Of a stretch of DNA of 64,000 nt, positions 1 to 8,511 are shown one piece after another. The stretch comes from Curvibacter lanceolatus ATCC 14669. GTDB lineage: Bacteria; Pseudomonadota; Gammaproteobacteria; Burkholderiales; Burkholderiaceae_C. The DNA lies in NCBI RefSeq assembly GCF_000381265.1, contig NZ_KB906264.1, positions 1 through 64,000 of the forward strand, given 5' to 3'. The position numbers and the translations under genes were made by a program. The notes under the pieces are model-generated. The model was not told the origin of the DNA. It ran no database searches and was given only the letters and a program-made list of their open reading frames with translations. The first letter of the stretch is position 1; every line of letters begins with the position of its first letter.

Positions 1-207
1 TAGCCGCTTGAGCTTGGCGTTCTCAGACTCCAGCTCTCGCAGGCGTTGGGCCTCCGAGACCTGCATGCCGCCGAACTTGGCACGCCACTTGTAGAAAGTC
101 GCATCACTAAAGCCGCCGTTGCGGCAGAGTTCCTTGATAGGCATGCCTGCCTCAGCCTGTCGAAGGAACCCAATGATCTGTTCCTCGCTGAATCTGCTCT
201 TCTTCAT
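1..207 (-). CDS. IS3-family transposase OrfA, partial
   Basis: The first 69 codons are visible. The protein begins MKKSRFSEEQIIGFLRQAEA and continues with a helix-turn-helix of the transposase_8/IS911 OrfA type (GMPIKELCRNGGFSDATFYKWRAKFGG), then the start of a leucine-zipper-like segment (ELESENAKLKRL). OrfA binds the IS ends and, after programmed -1 frameshifting with OrfB, forms the active DDE transposase. The start ATG (205-207) fits the usual N-terminus of this family. The C-terminus and the frameshift site are outside the window. Confidence 0.85.
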   Translation of the reverse strand, partial: MKKSRFSEEQIIGFLRQAEAGMPIKELCRNGGFSDATFYKWRAKFGGMQVSEAQRLRELESENAKLKRL

Positions 208-278
208 ATCCGTCATTCTCCAGTTGGTTGACGGACTTCACTAACTTCAGGTTGGTACGGCTGGGAGGGGGCAGGTCA
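1..278 (-). mobile_element. IS3-family insertion sequence, 5' end only
   Basis: This is the left part of an insertion sequence cut by the window edge. It holds the start of an orfA transposase gene, read toward position 1, and a short leader. The presumed terminal inverted repeat lies around 263-278; on the minus strand it begins TGACCTGCCCCC, the TGA-type end common in IS3-family elements. The far end and orfB lie outside the window, so the exact boundary, target duplication and integrity cannot be judged. The outer limit is inferred from the end motif only. Confidence 0.65.
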
Positions 279-280
279 CT

Positions 281-1193
281 CACATGGAGACGTTGCCAGG
301 CAATCACAATTTAATCACTAGTGACATCATGATTGATGTGTGATGCCTTGTTGCTCAATATCGTCTGGGGTGAAAGTGTTACCTCCTCCGCCCACGGCAC
401 CCGCAATTGCACACTTAGCTGCATCGTGGGCCAAAGCAACTGCGACGAACAATGGCGGGATCCCGGATTCACACTGCACAACTCAGATGCTGGGATTCGG
501 GTCGTCTGACTGCAAGTGCAGATAAAAGGCGCCGGTGAATTGCCCATTTGATCTGGCGGTGGTCCGCACATCAACCCTACTCGCGAGGTCAACAGTCTGG
601 ATCGCGTTGATCCATGCCAAGAGTCTTCGCCCCCTTGCATCCGCCGATCGACTGTCGCGTCATCTCAATGCACCGAAACGCTTTGATCTGGGAGCTAGGT
701 GCTGCCAAGCACTCAGACCACTCACTGTAGAAGCGCAGGCTTGTTGACTGAGCAGAACCCAGTACCTGGCGGCACGTCGGTCTTCCGCGAGGTGGATTGG
801 TGGGTTGAAGTGATTCACCATGCCCAGCAAACACGCTCACGGTCGTGGAGCTCGTCCATCCAGGCTTGCCGCAACCGAACATCTGGTCCCTCTAGCGGGT
901 AACGAAGGTCCCATCAGCAATGAGTTCGCAGCCGCGCAAATGGGATCTGAGGGACGAACTTTACTTGCGTGCACAAATATTTTTTGTGTTTCCGAGCTTG
1001 CTTCGTTGATGGCGTTGAAAACCGTCCATTCCCCAATTCGCGACGGCACTTCAAACTTTGCCTTGTCAAGACTCATCCTCAAATGCTTAGCCGCGTACGG
1101 AGTGGGGATTGGCATATTTCAAAGGCCCTCAAATCCTGACCACTTTGGTTCCGATGGGCCTGTCGCATTCAACGCACTGAAAGGATCATTTCC
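281..1193. other. Gene-poor stretch between the IS end and the first Gp2-like gene
   Basis: About 900 bases with no ORF I can support. Several short ORFs occur on both strands, but none has a recognisable domain, good ribosome-binding site or coding character. The only structure I see is a small AT-rich dyad at 972-988 (CACAAA and TTTGTG around five bases). The stretch lies just upstream of 1194, so it probably contains the promoter of the three-gene set and could contain a replication or recombination site. Nothing more can be claimed. Confidence 0.4.
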
Positions 1194-2381
1194 ATGATGT
1201 TACGAACCAAGCCCATTGCCAAATACATGGCCATGACGGAGTCCATGACGAACGAGTATTTCCTGAAGGTTTTGCCAGATCAGGCGGGCGAAAAGGCCTA
1301 TGAGATCGCCTCCCGCCACTTGAACTGGACGGATATCTGTCGAGACTTGATTGACTCGCCCGACCCCATCACCAAGGTCAACAAAGTCCACGGCGCAACG
1401 CGCCTGAAGATGAAGAAAGCCGCCATTGAGTTGCTGCAGAACAGCAGCTCAATGGTGAACATGATTACACCAATGGGGCGCATCCCCTTCGCACTGCAAC
1501 CCGACGTTGAACACATGCTGATTGAACTCAATCAGCGCCGCGAATTCTTCGGCCTCGCGCCAGAAGAGCTCGAAGCGATGGTTCGCACGAACCCCAAAAT
1601 CGTTCACGACTGCATCGAAGGTTTCATGGTGGATTTCCGCCGCAATGCCGGTACAACCCGCCAGCGTTTGGCTGCGTACGAACACCGCCGCAGCCATAAT
1701 GCGCACTACACGGAAATCCTCAAGACCTTCAAAGCGCAGGTCAAACTCCACGCTGGCGCGCGCATCGTCCAGGTCGATCTGATGGGACCGCCCCTCGAAC
1801 ACTTCCCTGCACCACCTCTGCACCAAGAAGTAGCCAAGATTTTTTCCGCCCACAAAACTTGGCAATCAGACGTTCAAGCACGCTTGGCAAAGGACCGCCT
1901 GGTGGAAGCCTACCAATTGATGGTTTCACCTCGAGGCTTGCGCATCCATTGCGCCTTCATGGTCAACAATCACAGCGCTGACGAACTCGTGCACTTGATC
2001 GAATTCATGCGGCAAGCATGGAGCAAGAACTATCCAGATGCGGAGTTCTTCAACCCGAATTTTCCGGGGTCCCCATTTGAATTCCGTGGCATGTGTCCCG
2101 AAGTGGCTGAAGGCTACCCCTTGACCAACCGTATCGAGAACGTCGCGGTGTACCTGGTTCGGCCGGTTGAAATGATCGGTTGTGAGCAGTTCGCAGGATT
2201 CAAGTACTGCGGCCTGCAAAGCCGCGACATGGACCGGAAACCCAAACTGGGGCACACCAAGCCGCGCTCGTCGGCCTATTCCGAATTCATGGCCAAAGCT
2301 GCCTACCCCCTGCCCAGCCTTGGTAATGCCAATGGTGTTGCGGCCAAGCGCGAAGAAGCTGCCATCGAGCAGACTTGCTGA
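1194..2381 (+). CDS. Unknown protein, divergent Gp2/YagK-like, first of three
   Basis: A 395-aa protein of unknown function. The ATG at 1194 has AAGGA about 8 bases upstream; a second ATG follows immediately. No confident family match from memory. By eye its central and C-terminal part follows the layout of the gene at 4276: a helix-rich stretch (residues about 141-190), a strand ending in VQVDL (192-196), and a strand-turn-strand with PRGLRIHCAFMVNN (246-259) then LVHLIEFMRQAW (265-276). In the third protein the equivalent turn is KGFHNH; here the first His is Arg250 and the second is kept (His252). The stop overlaps the ribosome-binding region of the next gene, so the two are probably cotranscribed. 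Real gene: high confidence. Relationship: inference. Confidence 0.75.
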   Translation: MMLRTKPIAKYMAMTESMTNEYFLKVLPDQAGEKAYEIASRHLNWTDICRDLIDSPDPITKVNKVHGATRLKMKKAAIELLQNSSSMVNMITPMGRIPFALQPDVEHMLIELNQRREFFGLAPEELEAMVRTNPKIVHDCIEGFMVDFRRNAGTTRQRLAAYEHRRSHNAHYTEILKTFKAQVKLHAGARIVQVDLMGPPLEHFPAPPLHQEVAKIFSAHKTWQSDVQARLAKDRLVEAYQLMVSPRGLRIHCAFMVNNHSADELVHLIEFMRQAWSKNYPDAEFFNPNFPGSPFEFRGMCPEVAEGYPLTNRIENVAVYLVRPVEMIGCEQFAGFKYCGLQSRDMDRKPKLGHTKPRSSAYSEFMAKAAYPLPSLGNANGVAAKREEAAIEQTC

Positions 2382-2392
2382 GGGGTCTTGTC

Positions 2393-3790
2393 ATGACGGA
2401 CAAAGCCACACGGCGACAACCATCGCTTGTCAAATTGAGCCCCCCAGCCGAAGGTCCGGCAATACCCGCCCAGAAGACCATCAACGGCGCTGCTCTTGGC
2501 GAGCTCTGGCGCAGCCGCACCATACTGGACGAGCTCAGTCAGACTCACCAGCACGTGCCGTCTGAACCCACCGGGCCCCGCAGTGCAGACCACACCGCGG
2601 CGTATCCGGAACAGTTGGACAGCAGCGACGGCCTGCCGCGCAAGCGTACTTGGTACAACCACCGGGACATGCTGGACGAGACGCCGTTATTTCATGCCGT
2701 GTCCATACTGGAGTGGGCCATTGTGATCAAGGGTGCACCCACGTCTGCAGGCACGTTGATCAAAAAACGGCACATCATGAATCGGTTGGACAAGCGCTTG
2801 TTGGGTTCAGACACCGATTATCAGTACACGAACTTGGGCCCGCAGCTGTTTCGGTCCATGCGTTACCTGGTGTTTTTTCAAGACTCACACCAAGCGTATC
2901 ACCCCTATGTTGACCTAGTGCTCGAGTGCGCCTCGTCCACCGGTATGGCGGAGTTGGCCAAGGATATTCAACCGAACCATTGGATTAAACTGAATCCGAC
3001 GGTTCAGGATCCTACGAGGGAGGATAACGACAAGCGTATCAACACCCAGTCCAACGGAATTACTGAATCCCGAGAACAGCCGCTGATCAGGCAGTTTGGG
3101 CACTGCGTGGAGGCTTTCACAGACCTGATTCGCGACAAGCTGAACAACAGTTCGTTTGCAAATCGAATTCGAGATCGCCAGCGACTCTTCGCAGCCCGAG
3201 AAAGCGGTGCGCTGAAGTGGCTTGATTCGATTTTTCGGGCGAATGAACACGTTAAAGTCGAACACTTGGAGTTGGCATTTGAGCTCGAAAACGATCGTCA
3301 AATGGCGTATGAATTCACCCGCTCCGTATGGACAGGTTTTTGGAACAACTTGCGTCATCAAGATGTCGGCAAGCGCCTAGTCGGCAGGCAGTGGACTTTG
3401 CATTGGATCAAAGGGCGAGGACTCGTCTACCGTTGCTTGCTGATCTTCGACACCACGGCTCAGCCCGCTGACATTGAAACGTTCAAGGTCTGCTGGATTC
3501 AGCGCTTTCCTGGCGTGACCCGGGTTGCAGAAAGCAATCCCGATGATTCGTTCAGATCAATGGTCTCGATCTGCGGAAACTTGCCATCCCAGCGGGAACG
3601 CCTGGAACGCGCAGTGCGTTTGCAATGCTGGTATGGCTGGCTTTTAGAGATCAAAGGGACCAAGCCCAGCCAAACCTACGGGCGCTCGGAGTGCTTGCGG
3701 CAAACGGGCAGCAAGCGCATCGCACAACTCAGTACAGCGCAGGCTCTGCACGCCTACATGGAGATGGTTGCAATGCGCCTGTGCGAATGA
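2393..3790 (+). CDS. Unknown protein, divergent Gp2/YagK-like, second of three
   Basis: A 465-aa protein of unknown function. I chose ATG 2393 because GAGG lies about 6 bases upstream; an upstream TTG at 2375 would overlap the previous gene. The N-terminal 80 residues look disordered (Pro, Ser, charged). Residues 240-292 (AFTDLIRDKL...KVEHLEL) line up with residues 145-198 of the protein at 4276. Residues 333-371 (QWTLHWIKGRGLVYRCLLIFD...) line up with its HUH-like core. The two His are replaced by Val345 and Arg347, so a metal-dependent nicking activity through that motif is unlikely. It is 11 bases downstream of the first gene. It may be a structural or regulatory partner of the third protein (inference). 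Confidence 0.75.
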   Translation: MTDKATRRQPSLVKLSPPAEGPAIPAQKTINGAALGELWRSRTILDELSQTHQHVPSEPTGPRSADHTAAYPEQLDSSDGLPRKRTWYNHRDMLDETPLFHAVSILEWAIVIKGAPTSAGTLIKKRHIMNRLDKRLLGSDTDYQYTNLGPQLFRSMRYLVFFQDSHQAYHPYVDLVLECASSTGMAELAKDIQPNHWIKLNPTVQDPTREDNDKRINTQSNGITESREQPLIRQFGHCVEAFTDLIRDKLNNSSFANRIRDRQRLFAARESGALKWLDSIFRANEHVKVEHLELAFELENDRQMAYEFTRSVWTGFWNNLRHQDVGKRLVGRQWTLHWIKGRGLVYRCLLIFDTTAQPADIETFKVCWIQRFPGVTRVAESNPDDSFRSMVSICGNLPSQRERLERAVRLQCWYGWLLEIKGTKPSQTYGRSECLRQTGSKRIAQLSTAQALHAYMEMVAMRLCE

Positions 3791-4275
3791 CGCCCCGACG
3801 TGCGATTTGGTTTGTCGCAATTCTTGCCAAAACAAATTATGTACAGGACCAAACACGGTGATGGAGTACCTAACTTATGAGCGTATCGGAGACGTTCGAA
3901 ACCATCTCCACTATATGAAAGGCAGCGGAGCGTCCAAGGCCACAGATAAATGGGGGATTTATGGTATCTAAGAGGTGCAACGCTACCACCTTCAACTGCC
4001 CGAGCTTGCCAGTCATCAACTATTGTCAATCCAGTCCAATGTTCGACACCTCGCGCCGTGTTCCAGTCCAACTGATTTGCACCATCGCAACGAGAGGTCC
4101 TGCTGAAGCCTTCGACCAGTCCCGTTCAGGTTTTTTACTAACCAGTAGCAATTGTCTGTTGGGTACTTCCGCACCGAGTTCGGATCCAGCAAACAAACGC
4201 AAGGTGACAAAGTGGATTCAATTCACCCAAGTGACTGTGTGATTGCCCTCCCATTGACTTGAATCGAGTTCGAAC
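3791..4275. other. Intergenic stretch between the second and third Gp2-like genes
   Basis: About 485 bases with no supported gene. Short ORFs on both strands have no recognisable content. The gap is much longer than the 11-base spacing between the first two genes, so the third gene probably has its own promoter here, though I do not see a convincing -35/-10 pair. Confidence 0.4.
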
Positions 4276-5478
4276 ATGACAACTTTTCAACCGCTGGCCG
4301 ACGCTGAGGACCTGCACTCCCTGCTGTGGCACCGCACTTTGATGGGCGGCCAAGGTAAAGCCGAGGTCGTGACCACGCATCGCCTAGATGCTGTTGTCGC
4401 GCTAGAGCACATCGAACGTCTGATGCCCAAGCTTGCTCAAAGCGGCGGGCAATTGTTCCGGACCGTTTCAGAGACACCTGGTGCGTGGCGGGTGTCTTCC
4501 AGCCCGTTGGGACGCAGCCTCATGACCCGCCTGTTCTGCACCGATCGGAAATTGCCCAGTCGATTTCCAAAGCACGAACTGCACCCCTACCTCAAGCTGT
4601 ACTTCTACTTGGTCTGCCTGGGTCAGGTCGGCTCCGAACTGATTTCAATGAAGCTGGACGAGAACATGCCGCTCGAGGCAGCTCAGTATGTTGAAAGCCA
4701 ATTGAATGCCTTCGTCGATGCAGTGAGGCGCCACTGCAATTCAAAAGCGTTCCGCAAGGCCGTTAAGGCATTCCACCATGCCGCGCGCAGAACTGAGCGC
4801 AATGTTCAGAACTATGTTTGTGCGCTGTTTGAAGCGCGCAGCCGGATGCTGGTGATCCGCATCGATCTGACCTACAAACATGACCTTGAAGCAGAGCACG
4901 ATACGTCAGACGCCATCGGTTTTGAGACCGTTTACGCTGACAAAGGCCAGATCCTGAAGTACCTCAGCAAGAAGTACGGCAAGGCCCTTCTGGGCTATGT
5001 CTGGAAGATAGAGTTCGGCTGGCTCAAGGGTTTTCACAACCACGTTTTGCTGTTCCTGGATGCCAAGCTTCACATGAACGATATCCTGATCGCCAAGGGC
5101 ATTGGCGAGTACTGGACAGGCGAGGTCACAGGAGGCCAGGGGCTGTACTTTAATTGCAACGCTGAAAAAGAGAAGTACGAACACTGCGGGATCGGTGAGG
5201 TCAAGTACCACGATGTCGACGCACTGTGTGGTCTTCAAATTGCAGTGCGGTACATGTGCAAGTCGGATTACTTGGTGCGGGGTGTGCTACCCAGGGGGGC
5301 GCGTGCGATGACCAAGGGAGGAATGCCGAAGCACAAGGGTGAAAAGCGGGGGCCCAAGCGCCAGCATGAACTGCATTGGCCAGACTGGAAGTCGTTGACG
5401 CTAGATCCCTTGGGTGAATGGCATAGGAAGCCACGAGCGAATCGTGGCTTCTTGACGCGTATGGGTTCAGGTCGGTGA
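4276..5478 (+). CDS. YagK/YfjJ-type (inovirus Gp2-like) replication-type protein
   Basis: A 400-aa protein resembling the inovirus Gp2 / YagK-YfjJ C-terminal domain family found in filamentous phages, satellites and prophage remnants, thought to act as HUH-like replication initiators. Visible hallmarks: a strand MLVIRIDLTY (191-200); YVWKIEFGWLKGFHNHVLLFLD (241-262) containing the pair His254-x-His256 expected to bind metal; then IGEYW (276-280), YFNCNA (291-296), GIGEVKYHD (305-313) and YMCKSDYL (326-333), which includes candidate nucleophile Tyr326 and Tyr332. The N-terminal 140 residues are not recognised. The ribosome-binding site before ATG 4276 is weak. A perfect 10-bp hairpin lies inside its last codons. 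No phage coat, assembly or secretion genes are seen nearby, so an intact inovirus is not present in the window. Confidence 0.75.
   Translation: MTTFQPLADAEDLHSLLWHRTLMGGQGKAEVVTTHRLDAVVALEHIERLMPKLAQSGGQLFRTVSETPGAWRVSSSPLGRSLMTRLFCTDRKLPSRFPKHELHPYLKLYFYLVCLGQVGSELISMKLDENMPLEAAQYVESQLNAFVDAVRRHCNSKAFRKAVKAFHHAARRTERNVQNYVCALFEARSRMLVIRIDLTYKHDLEAEHDTSDAIGFETVYADKGQILKYLSKKYGKALLGYVWKIEFGWLKGFHNHVLLFLDAKLHMNDILIAKGIGEYWTGEVTGGQGLYFNCNAEKEKYEHCGIGEVKYHDVDALCGLQIAVRYMCKSDYLVRGVLPRGARAMTKGGMPKHKGEKRGPKRQHELHWPDWKSLTLDPLGEWHRKPRANRGFLTRMGSGR
5427..5451 (+). repeat. Perfect 10-bp hairpin at the 3' end of the Gp2-like gene
   Basis: GAAGCCACGA (5427-5436) and TCGTGGCTTC (5442-5451) form a perfect 10-bp stem with a five-base GCGAA loop. 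It lies inside the coding sequence, 27 bases before the end of the stop codon, and is not followed by a T run. It could be a structured site for an HUH-type protein, a transcription pause, or chance. Confidence 0.6.
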
Positions 5479-5843
5479 GGTTACGCATCGCTGCCTCAGA
5501 TGGTTAGTCGTCTGCTTCACGTGGCGGCCGGTCAACCCGAAAAACCGCATGACCGCATGACCGCAGCCGCTGCAGAGCTGCCGGCCGACTTGTGTCGGAC
5601 GGCTTCAGGCTGAGAGCAGACACCCAGGTTCTGCTACTGAAGGTCAGCAACCGTCGGAAGCGGTCTTCCAAAAAGGCAAACCTCCGGAATCGGGATGTTC
5701 CCGCGGACCCGTGGGGTTGTTCCTGTGGCTTGCCGGGGGCAGCTCTGTTGCATCAGGCGGCACGGTAATGACATATTAAATTATTTTCCGCTTTATCAAC
5801 CTCGTTCTGAGGTAGACTTTCCGGAAAATTGAAAGGATTCCCC
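5479..5843. other. Intergenic region with short tandem repeat and AT-rich promoter area
   Basis: About 365 bases with no supported gene. It contains a 2.5-copy tandem octamer CCGCATGA at 5545-5565. It also holds a 14-base string AAGGTCAGCAACCG at 5640-5653 that recurs at 12968-12981. An AT-rich stretch around 5769-5795 is the likely promoter area for the gene at 5844. A small dyad CCTC...GAGG follows at about 5801-5813 and could be an operator for the adjacent XRE regulator (inference). Confidence 0.5.
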
Positions 5844-6545
5844 GTGCGCAAGTTTGAGCTGACCGCCCCCAACGCCTTCGTTCGCCGTGCCACGATCGTG
5901 GATGATTTGGCGCTTGTGGAGGCACGACTGCAGGCACTGCATCCGGACTTGAAAGCCATTCTCTTCAGGAATGCCATCAGGGGTGGTCTGGGAGGGCGCA
6001 ACGAAGTCACGCCCGCGTCGGCACCGACGGCAGCGGGCGTGCTGCAATGGCTGAAAACCGTTGAAGATCTGCGCACTTTGCTCGCGGCGCACCAGTGGCA
6101 TATCCACGAGCAGCAGAACTGCCCCTTCATCAGTTCGCCCGATCGCTCGATCTCCATTGTGGTTATGACCGGTAATAGCGAAACGGGGAAGAACGGTTTC
6201 GAGGATCCCACGAACCAGGCCGAGAAGGGGGCCGTGGCGGAGAACTTCATTCATAGGAACAGTCAGTTGGAGCTTTTCAACCTTGGCTCGTTCAAGCTCG
6301 CTAAAGAAAAGCAACAGAAGGAAACCCAGGTTTGGGCTCTGCTGTACCACTACGACAAGGTGTTGAACGAGGTTCGCTTCGAGCTGTCTCTGCCGACCGG
6401 TTTCGACAACAAGAAAATCACTGAGTGGGGCGTTCGTCTGATTCTGGGCAGCATCCACAACAACCCGGCTAACTTCACTATTCGCAAGGACGAGCCTAAC
6501 GCGCCTGCCACGGTGGAAGTCGAGCCCAAGACAGGTACGTTTTGA
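5844..6545 (+). CDS. Unknown 233-aa protein paired with XRE/ImmA peptidase
   Basis: I do not recognise a named family. GTG 5844 is chosen because AAGGA lies 8 bases upstream; an in-frame TTG at 5829 has no such site. The protein has no signal peptide or membrane segment. It has a helical N-terminal half and a C-terminal half rich in alternating hydrophobics (VWALLYHYDKVLNEVRFELSLP, then KITEWGVRLILGSI), suggesting beta structure. The next gene starts 10 bases downstream and encodes a helix-turn-helix/zinc peptidase, the usual layout of a two-component stress or defence cassette in which the peptidase controls or cleaves a partner. Whether this protein is toxin, antitoxin or substrate is unknown. 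Confidence 0.7.
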   Translation: MRKFELTAPNAFVRRATIVDDLALVEARLQALHPDLKAILFRNAIRGGLGGRNEVTPASAPTAAGVLQWLKTVEDLRTLLAAHQWHIHEQQNCPFISSPDRSISIVVMTGNSETGKNGFEDPTNQAEKGAVAENFIHRNSQLELFNLGSFKLAKEKQQKETQVWALLYHYDKVLNEVRFELSLPTGFDNKKITEWGVRLILGSIHNNPANFTIRKDEPNAPATVEVEPKTGTF

Positions 6546-6555
6546 GTAGTTGACC

Positions 6556-7662
6556 ATGCCCGAGATCAACCCCAAGCAAATCACATTTGCCAGGGTCAGA
6601 AGGCGCTTGACCAAGGCGCAGTTAGCCAAGGAGTTGGGTGTTACCAGCCGTAGCCTGCAGAACTACGAGACTGGCGCATCTGCTCCTGACCTGGAACTTC
6701 TTGCCCGTATCGCAGAACTACTGAACTTCCCTCGGCAGTTTTTTTTCATTGACGAAGACATGCCGGAGATCAATGAGCATGCGGTGAGTTTTCGCAAGCT
6801 CTCGAAAATGACGGACGGCGTGAAGGCGTGCGCCTTCGCGGCTGGCGCGATTGCCTTCAAGGTCAACCAATGGGTCGAAGACCGCTTCAGCCTGCCGCAG
6901 GCGGATTTGCCGGACTTGAGCGACCTGGGCCCTGAGGAGGCTGCGGCTACCCTGCGCAGGGCCTGGGGCCTAGGCAATGCGCCCATTCCCAACATGGTCC
7001 ATTTGCTGGAGTCCAAAGGCATCCGTGTTTTTTCTCTGACAGAAGAAACTCGAGAGGTGGACGCCTTCTGCACCTGGTACGAAGGCAAGCCCTTCGTCTT
7101 TCTCAACACCATCAAGTCTGCCGAGCGCAGCCGCTTCGATGCTGCTCACGAGCTCGGTCATCTGGTACGGGACATCTACTCCATGCAACATGGTCAGGCC
7201 CATGGGCCGGAGATGGAGCGCCAGGCCGATGCATTTGCCTCAGCTTTTCTCATGCCGAAGGAAAGCGTGGAAGCCAACCGGCCGCCCGCCTACACCACCA
7301 AGTACCTGATGAAGCTGAAGCACTATTGGGGGGTGTCACTGGCTGCGCTGGCCTATCGATTCAACTCCCTTGAGCTGGTCAGTGAGTGGAACTATCGAAG
7401 CTTGTGCATAGAGATTGCCAAGAGTGGCTATCGCACGAACGAGCCAGAGCCGATGGAGAGAGAAATTTCTCAACTCCTCACCAAAGTGTTCGACATTCTG
7501 CATAGCCGAAAACAGGGACGCCGTGAAATCGCAGAGAGTCTTAGTATCAGCGTGGATGAGATCAATGCGCTGACCTTCCAGCTGACCAACCTGTCCGTGG
7601 TTTCGGGGACTGCTGATGTGGTTTCAGCGCCGAGAGTGCCGGCGAAATTGCGCTTGGTGTAG
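6556..7662 (+). CDS. XRE-family regulator fused to ImmA/IrrE-type zinc peptidase
   Basis: A 368-aa two-domain protein. Residues 6-62 are an XRE helix-turn-helix (RRRLTKAQLAKELGVTSRSLQNYETG). Residues about 140-260 are an ImmA/IrrE (peptidase_M78) domain with the zinc motif HELGH (198-202) and the downstream Glu in EMERQADAFASAFLMP (third ligand probably Glu221). Proteins of this architecture bind DNA and cleave a repressor or antitoxin in response to a signal. ATG 6556 is used rather than the in-frame TTG at 6550. The C-terminal 100 residues (EREISQLLTKVFDILHSRKQGRREIAESLSI...) look like a second helical domain. It is probably cotranscribed with 5844 and may autoregulate that promoter. Confidence 0.88.
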   Translation: MPEINPKQITFARVRRRLTKAQLAKELGVTSRSLQNYETGASAPDLELLARIAELLNFPRQFFFIDEDMPEINEHAVSFRKLSKMTDGVKACAFAAGAIAFKVNQWVEDRFSLPQADLPDLSDLGPEEAAATLRRAWGLGNAPIPNMVHLLESKGIRVFSLTEETREVDAFCTWYEGKPFVFLNTIKSAERSRFDAAHELGHLVRDIYSMQHGQAHGPEMERQADAFASAFLMPKESVEANRPPAYTTKYLMKLKHYWGVSLAALAYRFNSLELVSEWNYRSLCIEIAKSGYRTNEPEPMEREISQLLTKVFDILHSRKQGRREIAESLSISVDEINALTFQLTNLSVVSGTADVVSAPRVPAKLRLV

Positions 7663-7746
7663 TCAGTTCAAACTGGCACTCGGCCATGCCGAAGCGGCTC
7701 ATCATCTTGTTCACTCAAATCTTGTCGCCCGACGCAACGGCAGGCC

Positions 7747-8511
7747 CTAGGTAATCACAAGCATGGTTAGCACAGAACCTTCCGGAAGCCTGATCGACTG
7801 CGACCATACTTCCATTCGATATACGCCTGGGCCACTGATCCAGCGTGAAGCACTCTCTCGCTTCGGACGGCTCAGACCTTTGGCTGCCCCAAAGGCCATC
7901 TCGAAAGCACCTGTGTCTTGATGCAGCTCGTTGAGGATGTAGAAGTCGGTTGAAAAGTCTCGACTGCGCCGGGACCACTTCAACCTCAGCTGATCATGGC
8001 AGGTGATAGCGATAGGAACTTTGGTGCGTTGGAGCAACTTCAGGGCTGATGCAGTCAGACTGGCCTGAAAATCCGCGCCCATTGCGCTCGCAAGATCAAG
8101 GCTGGGTTTGCGCTCAGCGACCCATGGCCAGACCAGATAGTCCGGAAGGATCAGCTGACTGGCAAAGCTATTGGCGTCGGCCTCAATAGACTTGGCTTCA
8201 GCATTTTGCGGACCAATGTCCGTGCTGGAGCACTTGAATGATGCCCGCTGGGCATCCTGCATCCAGTGGGCCAACTCATGCCCTAGCGAGAATCGCCTTC
8301 GTCCGAGGTTGTCATCCATCGCGACGCTGATGACGGCATGATCACCGGCAGCCACCAAACGTGCTGCGCAACCGTCGAGCTTTCTGTATATGACGTGAGC
8401 ACCCCTGGCGCTGGCAATGGCCTCCAGATCAATGTGCTCGGGCCTCCTGACGCCATGCTCCCAGAGCAAGCGCTCAGGACGGCTGAGCCGATCGACATCA
8501 ACGGCCATCAT
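7747..8511 (-). CDS. ImmA/IrrE-type zinc metallopeptidase
   Basis: A 254-aa protein with an ImmA/IrrE domain but no helix-turn-helix. The zinc motif is HELAH (78-82) and the downstream metal Glu is probably Glu109 in SIEADANSFASQLILP. The C-terminal 100 residues (FSTDFYILNELHQDTGAFEMAF...WSQSIRLPEGSVLTMLVIT) form an extra domain I do not recognise. It is the last gene of a three-gene minus-strand operon and overlaps the preceding gene by 14 bases, implying translational coupling. In this context it may cleave the small upstream protein or the sigma-like protein to switch the locus on (inference). Confidence 0.85.
   Translation of the reverse strand: MMAVDVDRLSRPERLLWEHGVRRPEHIDLEAIASARGAHVIYRKLDGCAARLVAAGDHAVISVAMDDNLGRRRFSLGHELAHWMQDAQRASFKCSSTDIGPQNAEAKSIEADANSFASQLILPDYLVWPWVAERKPSLDLASAMGADFQASLTASALKLLQRTKVPIAITCHDQLRLKWSRRSRDFSTDFYILNELHQDTGAFEMAFGAAKGLSRPKRESASRWISGPGVYRMEVWSQSIRLPEGSVLTMLVIT

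Noticed and set aside
820-1197. 125-codon open frame just before the first Gp2-like gene
   Set aside because: No good ribosome-binding site, no recognisable domain, overlaps the start of the supported gene, and an antisense frame of similar length exists.
4276-5478. Complete inovirus prophage around the Gp2-like gene
   Set aside because: No major coat, Zot-like assembly ATPase, adsorption or secretin genes are found in the surrounding sequence.
5545-5565. Tandem octamers as a possible CRISPR or iteron array
   Set aside because: Only 2.5 directly adjacent copies of 8 bases without spacers; too short for CRISPR and too few for a convincing iteron set.
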